A stretch of 7,557 nucleotides of DNA from Holosporales bacterium (GTDB taxonomy: Bacteria > Pseudomonadota > Alphaproteobacteria > UBA3830 > JAIRMZ01), in assembly GCA_031273665.1 (NCBI GenBank), contig JAISRK010000001.1, forward strand, positions 1-7,557, given 5' to 3'. The position numbers and the translations under genes are program-made. The notes under the pieces were generated by a model, which saw nothing but the letters and a program-made list of their open reading frames with translations, did no database searches and was not told the DNA's origin. Shown here in pieces: positions 1 through 5,388 of the stretch (within the stretch, counting starts at the first letter, position 1; the number at the start of each line of letters is the position of its first letter).

Positions 1-102
1 AAAGCTTTTAATGCGCTAGGATGCAGTCCTCGCGATCTGATTACCATTCTTCAAGCGATTAAGCAGGCAGGGGCGCTTCAGGCACAATTGGAGGCGATGT
101 AA
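1..102 (+). CDS. flgI: Flagellar P-ring protein FlgI, C-terminal end (partial)
   Basis: The open frame entering from the left edge encodes 33 residues and a TAA stop. The stretch with residues NALGCSPRDLITILQAIKQA followed by GALQAQLEAM matches the very conserved C-terminus of FlgI, where a 'LNALGVSPRDL..ILQAIKAAGAL.AEL' pattern is usual. FlgI is a periplasmic protein that assembles the P-ring, the bushing in the peptidoglycan layer around the flagellar rod. Only the tail is visible, so signal peptide, length and promoter cannot be judged. The next gene starts 1 base after the stop, which indicates an operon. Family recognition is strong although the fragment is short. Confidence 0.88.
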   Translation, partial: KAFNALGCSPRDLITILQAIKQAGALQAQLEAM

Positions 103-103
103 A

Positions 104-610
104 ATGACAACAACGAAACCCCTCTCTCCGCTCAACAGTGCGCTTTTGTTGCATCAAGCAACCCCTTTCCAGAAAATTGTACACGGTAAGCGTGATGCTA
201 TTTCTGATTTCGCATTAGAGTGTAACTTCGCTTCCGAAGCGAAACGTACAAATGACGCCCCGCAGAAAGAGGAAAATTTTTCCGGATTGTATAAAAATGT
301 GAAAAATTTTCCACCTTGCCCAGCGATGTCTTCTCAAGATACGGAGCAAGCGGCTACAGACTTAGCCAGTTTGTGTTTCGGAATGCTCCTGAATACCATG
401 TTCTCTTCCGTTAAAGGAGAAGGGGGCGCGAGTGGGGAAATGTGGCGTTCTATGCTAGTCGAGCAATATGGCAAGTTTATTGCAATGTCTCCTGCAGGGA
501 GAGATCTTCATCACGCGATAAAAGAGAGAATCTCTACGCTACAGAAGGACGCTGCAAATGGGGACAGCAGAACCAACAACGCTCGCTCAAATGATCAATT
601 TAACAGCTAA
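104..610 (+). CDS. flgJ: Rod-binding protein (FlgJ N-domain / CheL type), 168 aa
   Basis: This is the probable flagellar rod-assembly protein. Residues about 81-145 carry the FlgJ rod-binding pattern: a helix with DLASLCFGMLLNTMF, a Gly-rich turn (GEGGAS), then EMWRSMLVEQYGKFIA. The last segment is the family's most recognisable part ('Y.SML.EQYGK.IA'). It has no C-terminal muramidase domain, unlike gammaproteobacterial FlgJ, which is the normal alphaproteobacterial form (rod-binding protein, often named CheL) and implies that a separate hydrolase opens the wall. Residues 1-75 are poorly conserved and probably disordered. No signal peptide is seen. The start at 104 has a GGAGG motif at 90-94, nine bases upstream and inside the flgI end, so translation is probably coupled to flgI. 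The last 53 bases overlap the next gene. Domain identification is good, while the exact name is convention. Confidence 0.8.
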   Translation: MTTTKPLSPLNSALLLHQATPFQKIVHGKRDAISDFALECNFASEAKRTNDAPQKEENFSGLYKNVKNFPPCPAMSSQDTEQAATDLASLCFGMLLNTMFSSVKGEGGASGEMWRSMLVEQYGKFIAMSPAGRDLHHAIKERISTLQKDAANGDSRTNNARSNDQFNS

Positions 611-971
611 ATTTCTGAGTTTAGTTGAGAAGGAAAACGCGTCTTTAAGAGTTCTACAGACACAGTCCGCACAGAATTTCCGTGCGTCGAAAAATGCGTA
701 TTTATCGGACTACGCACGCCTATCCGTTCTTCTACAAAAGGAATGGCAGTCACATCCAATTGACGCAGAAAAGTGGAATCGGCTCTGTCATCTCAATCGT
801 CTCTTTTCCGAAGTTGTGCACGAAAATTACCGTCTGTTTGCGTCCTTAGAGCAAAGAAGTCGGCATTTGCTTGAAGCGATCCATCAAGAGTTAGTGCTTT
901 TGGAAACGCAGGCAATGTCCGCCCATAAGCCTTCAAAGCGATTTCAAAGAGCTATGGCCAACGCGCACTGA
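558..971 (+). CDS. FlgN-like flagellar export chaperone/FlbY-type protein, 137 aa
   Basis: This is a small, almost wholly helical protein without signal peptide or membrane segment. Its pattern is that of alphaproteobacterial FlgN-like proteins: an N-terminal helix of type 'LTAKFLSLVEKENASLR' (residues 15-31), a Lys/Ala/Tyr helix (about 40-62), and a second coiled-coil region (about 74-118) with the recurring 'N..L..SLEQRSRHLLEAI' motif. In the family, FlgN is the cytosolic chaperone for hook-filament junction proteins. Its place directly after flgI and the rod-binding gene resembles flagellar operons of alphaproteobacteria, where a protein called FlbY sits here. ATG 558 is preceded by AAGGA at 545-549 with about eight bases spacing, giving a 53-base overlap with the upstream gene. 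A second in-frame ATG at 591 would reduce the overlap to 20 bases but has no comparable ribosome site. Assignment rests on pattern and context, since sequence conservation in this family is weak. Confidence 0.6.
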   Translation: MGTAEPTTLAQMINLTAKFLSLVEKENASLRVLQTQSAQNFRASKNAYLSDYARLSVLLQKEWQSHPIDAEKWNRLCHLNRLFSEVVHENYRLFASLEQRSRHLLEAIHQELVLLETQAMSAHKPSKRFQRAMANAH

Positions 972-990
972 TTCAAGAGCTTTTTTATGC

Positions 991-1449
991 TTAAAGAGGG
1001 GTGTTCATGGCTAAGCCAATAATGGCAGTGCGCGCGATTTGATCCGCCCGCTCGTTTTCAGGATGTCCCACATGGCCCTTAATCCACGACCACGTGACAC
1101 GGTGTGTGGCACACAAAGCCTCTAGTTCAAGCCACAAATCTTTATTTTTCACAGGAGTTTTTGCTGATGTTGTCCAATTGCGCGCCTTCCAGGCGTGAAG
1201 CCATACTGTAATACCCTTTTGCAGATAGGTGCTATCGGTGAAAATCTGCGCCTCTGCGCCAGGATCCAGCGTTTTAAGCGCTTCTATAGCCGCTTTCAAC
1301 TCCATGCGATTGTTCGTTGTATTCGGCTCAGCACCCGATATATCCCGCTGCTTTGTCTCGGAGCAAATAACAGCCGCCCAACCTCCTGGGCCTGGGTTCC
1401 CGCTGCATGCTCCGTCTGTGAAAATGTTGAATTTTGTCTTATTGGACAT
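991..1449 (-). CDS. rnhA: Ribonuclease HI, 152 aa
   Basis: RNase HI is a cytosolic endonuclease that cleaves the RNA strand of RNA-DNA hybrids (R-loops, primers). From the start at 1449 the protein has 152 residues, the usual bacterial length. The sequence shows FTDGACSGNPGPGGWA (first catalytic Asp, D12), NRMELKAAIEAL (E50), FTDSTYLQKGI (D72), WIKGHVGHPENERAD (H126, D136). All of the D-E-D-D metal site and the active-site His are therefore present, and it should be active. The Lys/Trp-rich 'handle' (WLHAWKARNW, residues 83-92) is present as in E. coli RNase HI. A start at 1473 is possible in frame but has no usable ribosome site. ATG at 1449 has GGAG (minus strand, 1458-1455) five bases upstream and gives the canonical N-terminus. 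The gene converges on the flagellar operon with 19 bases between stops and diverges from dnaK. In many alphaproteobacteria rnhA lies elsewhere, so this neighbourhood says little about its role. Confidence 0.95.
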   Translation of the reverse strand: MSNKTKFNIFTDGACSGNPGPGGWAAVICSETKQRDISGAEPNTTNNRMELKAAIEALKTLDPGAEAQIFTDSTYLQKGITVWLHAWKARNWTTSAKTPVKNKDLWLELEALCATHRVTWSWIKGHVGHPENERADQIARTAIIGLAMNTPL

Positions 1450-1467
1450 TTTTTCTCCAGAAAAAAG

Positions 1468-1501
1468 TAGCATAACCTTGATTTTCTTACAAGGTATGCT
1501 A
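1468..1501. promoter_or_regulatory. Long inverted repeat between rnhA and dnaK
   Basis: The left arm is TAGCAT, one unpaired A, then ACCTTG (1468-1480). Nine bases (1481-1489) follow, then CAAGGT and ATGCTA (1490-1501). Twelve base pairs form around the nine-base centre, with one bulged base on the left. It lies between the divergent rnhA and dnaK genes and overlaps the best candidate dnaK promoter, as an operator would. On the minus strand it is followed at once by C and six T (1467-1461), so it could also act as an intrinsic terminator or attenuator in front of rnhA. The nine-base centre and the outer TAGCA/TGCTA recall the HrcA operator CIRCE, but the inner halves do not match CIRCE. What binds it, if anything, is unknown. 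Confidence 0.6.
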
Positions 1502-1505
1502 TCCT
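1478..1505 (+). promoter_or_regulatory. Candidate dnaK promoter
   Basis: TTGATT (1478-1483) and TATCCT (1500-1505) are 16 bases apart, an acceptable sigma-70-like pair. Read one base earlier, CTTG at 1477 and GCTATCC at 1498 partly fit the alphaproteobacterial heat-shock sigma-32 pattern (CTTG, about 17 bases, CYTATNT). This would give a dnaK leader of roughly 95 bases. The leader contains a small palindrome CCTATAAATAGG (1558-1569). The dnaK ribosome site AAGGGA (1597-1602) is six bases before the ATG. Promoter calls by eye are weak, and the position and the overlap with the inverted repeat are the main support. Confidence 0.35.
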
Positions 1506-1608
1506 CACTCCTGTTTCCACTGGTTTACGTAAATATCGGTGGGACGTGGATGGGGTGCCTATAAATAGGGCCTCGGTATTTGTGTCTGCTTAAAGAAAGG
1601 GACAACGT

Positions 1609-3513
1609 ATGTCTAGAATTATTGGTATTGATCTTGGCACAACAAACTCTTGTGTCTCTGTGATGGAAGGACGCGAACCACGCGTCGTTGAGAATGCAGA
1701 AGGCGCCCGTACAACGCCTTCGATGGTCGCCTTTCAGAAGTCTGGAGAGCGCCTTGTCGGGCAGGCCGCAAAACGTCAAGCGGTCACGAATCCTGAAAGT
1801 ACGTTTTACGCGATCAAACGTCTTATTGGACGGCGCTATGATGATGGGCTCCTGAAAAAGTATCAAACTCCCTATAAAATTGTGAAGGCCAAAAACGGGG
1901 ACGCTTACGTTACCGCTTGCGGAACGGATTATAGTCCTAGCCAAATAAGCGCCTTTATTTTGCAGAAAATGAAAGAAACGGCGGAGCATTTCCTCGGAGA
2001 GAAAGTGACCCAAGCCGTTATTACGGTGCCGGCATACTTTAATGATGCTCAACGACAGGCGACGCGCGACGCCGGACAGATCGCTGGCCTTGAAGTGCTG
2101 CGCATTATTAACGAACCAACGGCGGCAGCTCTTGCGTACGGGTTGGATAAAAAGGGCAGCGGTATTATTGCTGTTTATGATTTGGGAGGCGGGACATTTG
2201 ACGTCTCCATTTTAGAGATCGGTGACGGAGTCTTTGAAGTCAAGGCGACGAATGGAGACACGTTCTTGGGAGGAGAGGATTTTGATAAACGATTGATCGA
2301 TTTCTTGGCGGACGAGTTTAAGCGCGATGCTGGCATCGATTTACGTCAAGACAGGCTCGCCTTGCAGCGTCTCAAAGAAGCCGCTGAAAAAGCTAAGATG
2401 GAGCTTTCTTCTGCTCTTGAGACGGAAGTGAATCTGCCGTTTATTACAGCAGATGCCAACGGGCCAAAGCATCTAACAGTCAAGATTACACGCGCAAAAT
2501 TTGAAGCGCTTGTCGAAGATTTGATTCAACGTACGATCGAGCCCTGCAAAAAGGCGCTCAGTGACGCAGAAATTAGCGTGAAGAACATTTCCGAAGTCGT
2601 TTTAGTCGGTGGTATGACGCGTATGCCGCGTGTTATTGAAGCCGTTAAGTCTTTCTTTGGGCGTGAACCGCATCGTGGAGTTAATCCAGACGAGGTGGTT
2701 GCCGTCGGTGCAGCCATTCAAGGGGGTGTTCTGAAGGGCGATGTGAAAGATGTTCTTTTATTGGACGTGACGCCATTATCTTTAGGGATCGAAACGCTTG
2801 GAGGTGTGTTTACACGTCTGATCGATCGCAATACGACGATTCCGACGAAGAAGAGTCAGGTTTTTTCAACGGCGGAAGACAATCAAACGGCGGTGACGAT
2901 TCGAGTGTTTCAGGGAGAGCGCGAGATGTCTGCGGACAACAAGCTGCTTGGCCAATTTAATTTGGAAGAAATCCCGCCAGCTCCGCGAGGTATGCCGCAA
3001 ATCGAGGTAACATTCGACATCGATGCCAATGGCATTGTTCATGTGGCGGCAAAAGATAAAGCGACGAACAAAGAGCAGACGATCCGTATTCAGCCCTCTG
3101 GAGGTCTTTCTAAAGAAGATATTGATCAGATGGTGAAAGAAGCAGAAACGCACGCGGAAGAAGACCGTAAACGTCGAGAACTTGTTGAGTCGCGCAATCA
3201 GGCCGATCAACTGATGCACTCTACCGAGCAGGCGCTTTCCAAACATGGGGACAAGATATCCGCAGATGAGAAGTCTGCTATTGAGGCGGCTATAGCGGAT
3301 CTCAAGGCCTCTGTTACTTTAGAGGACAAAGACGTTATACAAGAAAAGATAAAAGCGCTCTCTTCGGCAGCGATGAAACTAGGAGAGGCAGTGTATAAGT
3401 CCACCCAAGAGGAGGCAGCTGCCGCACAGGCTTCTCCCTCCAACACGTCAGATCCTCAATCGGCGGATGTCGTCGATGCTTCCTTCGAGGAAGTAAAAGA
3501 AGGAAATGGGTAA
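1609..3513 (+). CDS. dnaK: Chaperone DnaK (Hsp70), 634 aa
   Basis: DnaK is the ATP-dependent cytosolic chaperone that holds unfolded peptides and works with DnaJ and GrpE. All three Hsp70 signatures are present: IDLGTTNS (residues 7-14), YDLGGGTFD (190-198, with T196 as the equivalent of the autophosphorylated Thr) and [11 protein letters not shown] (330-340). The nucleotide-binding domain is followed by the hydrophobic interdomain linker [10 protein letters not shown] (about 382-391), the substrate-binding beta domain (to about 505), the helical lid, and an Ala/Ser-rich flexible tail. The tail ends in [14 protein letters not shown], close to the proteobacterial 'VVDA.FEEVK' ending. Length is normal and nothing is missing. 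The start is supported by AAGGGA six bases upstream and by the canonical N-terminus. The gene is divergent from rnhA and ends in an intrinsic terminator. Its usual partner dnaJ is not next to it: two transporter genes lie between. Confidence 0.98.
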   Translation: MSRIIGIDLGTTNSCVSVMEGREPRVVENAEGARTTPSMVAFQKSGERLVGQAAKRQAVTNPESTFYAIKRLIGRRYDDGLLKKYQTPYKIVKAKNGDAYVTACGTDYSPSQISAFILQKMKETAEHFLGEKVTQAVITVPAYFNDAQRQATRDAGQIAGLEVLRIINEPTAAALAYGLDKKGSGIIAVYDLGGGTFDVSILEIGDGVFEVKATNGDTFLGGEDFDKRLIDFLADEFKRDAGIDLRQDRLALQRLKEAAEKAKMELSSALETEVNLPFITADANGPKHLTVKITRAKFEALVEDLIQRTIEPCKKALSDAEISVKNISEVVLVGGMTRMPRVIEAVKSFFGREPHRGVNPDEVVAVGAAIQGGVLKGDVKDVLLLDVTPLSLGIETLGGVFTRLIDRNTTIPTKKSQVFSTAEDNQTAVTIRVFQGEREMSADNKLLGQFNLEEIPPAPRGMPQIEVTFDIDANGIVHVAAKDKATNKEQTIRIQPSGGLSKEDIDQMVKEAETHAEEDRKRRELVESRNQADQLMHSTEQALSKHGDKISADEKSAIEAAIADLKASVTLEDKDVIQEKIKALSSAAMKLGEAVYKSTQEEAAAAQASPSNTSDPQSADVVDASFEEVKEGNG

Positions 3514-3536
3514 ATAGAGAACAAGGAAAGAGCAAT

Positions 3537-3569
3537 GGGGCACTGATTGGTCAGTGTCCTTTTGCTTTT
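3537..3569 (+). terminator. Intrinsic terminator after dnaK
   Basis: GGGCACTGA (3538-3546) pairs with TCAGTGTCC (3551-3559) around a TTGG loop. This is nine base pairs with a single G-T pair, extendable by another G-T pair at 3537/3560. It is followed by a T-rich tract (TTTTGCTTTT, 3560-3569). It sits 23 bases after the dnaK stop in the correct orientation, so most dnaK transcripts should end here before the transporter genes and dnaJ. Confidence 0.82.
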
Positions 3570-3839
3570 GTCGTACTCCTCCTTCATCCTCAGCGCTTTT
3601 TTGACGTTTGGCGCAGCGTTTTTACTCTTTCGTGCTCCTGATTTGTGCGTGTTGCTAGACAATTGCGCGGCACGTTTACACCCTAGTCTCGACCGTTCTG
3701 TTCATTCGGATAGAGCTTCTTATATTCCCAATGTCCCCTCCTTCTATATTCCGTAAAAAGTTTTTTCATAGATTTTTTTCTTGATTCCAGGAATGAATTA
3801 TCGTCAAACTGGGGGAAGGGAGAAGAAGAGGGGGGTATC
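3570..3839. other. Intergenic region upstream of the transporter pair, no convincing gene
   Basis: No gene, tRNA or other recognised RNA was found in these 270 bases. The region must carry the promoter of the transporter pair if dnaK terminates where predicted. Weak candidates are TATATT at 3721-3726 and TTGACG (3601-3606) with TACTCT (3623-3628), neither compelling. There is an imperfect direct repeat, CTTCTTATATTCC (3716-3728) and CTTCTATATTCC (3741-3752), about 25 bases apart. T-rich runs occur at 3761-3780 and a purine-rich run at 3811-3835 just before the next gene. An open frame beginning with TTG at 3547 begins in the terminator loop and is not considered real. Confidence 0.5.
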
Positions 3840-3842
3840 ATA
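3827..3842 (+). promoter_or_regulatory. Ribosome-binding site and atypical ATA start of first transporter
   Basis: AGAGG (3827-3831), continuing into a run of six G (3830-3835), is placed eight bases before ATA at 3840. ATA is the codon that aligns with the ATG of the second transporter gene. The first conventional start in frame is TTG at 3867, which has no Shine-Dalgarno sequence and would cut into the first membrane segment. No ATG, GTG or TTG exists in frame between the stop at 3711 and 3867. ATC at 3837 is another non-standard possibility. Confidence 0.5.
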
Positions 3843-5333
3843 GACATCGACCTTAGTATTGTCGCTTTGTACCTTTTAGGGACGTTGGCCTTGGGTATAT
3901 GGAGTGGCCGTGGCGTTAAAACGATGCGTGAGTATGCTATTAGCCGCGGCGGTCTCCCGATGTGGATTCTTGTGGCGACGATAGTGGCAAGTCTTGTTGG
4001 CGGCGGGTCGACTGTAGGTCTTGCAGAAAAGACGTTTGCCTCTGGCATGATTATTCCTTTCTTCTATGTGCTCGGTGCTGCGTCGATCGCGATTATGGGG
4101 GTGATCGCTCCACGTATGAAGGCATATTTGGGGACTGCTGTCAGCCCAGGCGGTTTGATGCACCTCTTTTTTGGGCGTTCTGGTGAGATTGTTACAGGAA
4201 TTATTGGCGTCCTATTTTCTGTTGGTGCAGTTGCCGCGCAAGTCGGAGCCATGGGTTTTATCTTCCGGGAATTGCTAGGAGTTTCTTATGAGCTCGGGGT
4301 TTTTATCGGCTTCGGCGTTCTAGTTCTTTACTCCACATTTGGCGGAATATGCGCCGTTGTTGCAACAGACATTGTGCAATGCGTTATTATGCTAGTAATA
4401 ATGCCGCTGGTTGCCTACTTTGCCATATCGCGGGCGGGCGGCTTTGAGGTGATATTAGCCAATGTGCCCGGCGACAGAATAACACTTGATCCTCTTTTCC
4501 AAGACCTGCCACGCTACGTTCCGCAAATCCTCATTTGGATGATCCCGTGGATGCTCCCATACCTTCTTCAACGTCTTTTGATGGGAGAAGATGTTAAACA
4601 AGTTAAAAATGCCTTTTATATCAGCGCGTTGATCGCAACGGCTTTTATGTTTGTCATAATTCCGATTGGCCTAAGTGCCCTCACACTGAATCCTCAGCTC
4701 GAACCATATGCGGCAATGACCTATGTTGTGCAAACAGTTGTTCCCGTGGGTCTGAAAGGTTTTGCTATTGCGGGGCTGATGGCCGTGATCATGTCGACAG
4801 CGGATTCTTGTCTGAACATTGCGAGCGTAATGACCGTTTGTGATCTCGTTCTGCCGTGGAGCAAGCGCGTTTTAAGTAACCTACAAATGTTACGTTATGC
4901 CCGGTATGCGACGTTCTTTCTCGGTCTTTTTGCTGTCTTCGGGGCGTTGTATTTTCGGTGTGTTATCGACTTCATACTGTATGCCGAGGGTTTGTGGTTT
5001 TCGGTTGTGACAATCCCCATGTTGGCAGGTATTTTCGGCTATAAAGGCAGCAAACAAGCATTTGTCTGGGCGGCGGTAGTCGGCGCGGTTACAATGACGC
5101 TTTGGAAGGTTTTTGATCTTGAGAGAATTGTTATCTATAGCCTTGTTGGTGGGGTCTCCAATGCCATTGTGTTCTTTGGTTTGAGTGAGTATGGAAAGCG
5201 CCACGGTGTCCTTGAACGTGAAGAACAAGAAAAAAAGGAAAGACGCTTAAAAATTTTGGAAGAGAGGAAACGGACCCATCTCTCAGGAAAGCCGTATCTT
5301 GAGGCTGATGACTGGGAGTCTCCTATCGTTTAG
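3840..5333 (+). CDS. Sodium:solute symporter family protein, first copy, 497 aa
   Basis: This is a polytopic inner-membrane transporter of the SSF family (PutP/PanF/SGLT fold), expected to couple uptake of an unidentified solute to Na+. About a dozen hydrophobic segments are visible. Counting from ATA 3840 as residue 1, the family marks are GGLPMWILVATIVASLVGGGSTVG (residues 37-60, second helix; GGGST at 54-58), SPGG (102-105), QRLLMG (244-249) and AGLMAVIMSTADS (311-323). S319-T320 in the last match the PutP Ser-Thr pair of the Na2 site. The protein ends in a charged helix (ER-EE-KK-rich, about 459-480) likely in the cytosol. From ATA, the spacing to S319 equals that in the neighbouring paralogue, which begins with ATG. 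A conventional annotation would use TTG 3867 (488 aa) and lose nine residues of the first helix. It could also be a gene with a mutated start, though the frame is otherwise intact. The paralogue begins 55 bases after its stop, so they are likely co-transcribed. The substrate cannot be told. Confidence 0.88.
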   Translation: MDIDLSIVALYLLGTLALGIWSGRGVKTMREYAISRGGLPMWILVATIVASLVGGGSTVGLAEKTFASGMIIPFFYVLGAASIAIMGVIAPRMKAYLGTAVSPGGLMHLFFGRSGEIVTGIIGVLFSVGAVAAQVGAMGFIFRELLGVSYELGVFIGFGVLVLYSTFGGICAVVATDIVQCVIMLVIMPLVAYFAISRAGGFEVILANVPGDRITLDPLFQDLPRYVPQILIWMIPWMLPYLLQRLLMGEDVKQVKNAFYISALIATAFMFVIIPIGLSALTLNPQLEPYAAMTYVVQTVVPVGLKGFAIAGLMAVIMSTADSCLNIASVMTVCDLVLPWSKRVLSNLQMLRYARYATFFLGLFAVFGALYFRCVIDFILYAEGLWFSVVTIPMLAGIFGYKGSKQAFVWAAVVGAVTMTLWKVFDLERIVIYSLVGGVSNAIVFFGLSEYGKRHGVLEREEQEKKERRLKILEERKRTHLSGKPYLEADDWESPIV

Positions 5334-5388
5334 AATGGTCGGAGGATTGTAAGACAGGAAGGGTTTTTTCGGAGGAAAAGGGGAGGAT

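Noticed and set aside
972..990. Bidirectional terminator between the flagellar operon and rnhA
   Set aside because: A run of six T at 981-986 is present, but only a weak stem with a long loop could be drawn, so no terminator is called.
1468..1501. True CIRCE (HrcA) operator
   Set aside because: The nine-base centre and outer TAGCA/TGCTA fit, but CIRCE arms are TTAGCACTC/GAGTGCTAA directly at the centre, and here ACCTTG/CAAGGT lies in between.
1525..2052. 175-codon minus-strand open frame antisense to the start of dnaK
   Set aside because: It is a shadow of the conserved dnaK codons. The other minus-strand frames inside dnaK and the transporters are of the same kind.
3547..3756. Open frame of 69 codons starting with TTG between dnaK and the first transporter
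   Set aside because: It starts inside the terminator loop, has no ribosome site, and its hydrophobic start followed by random-looking sequence resembles no family I know.
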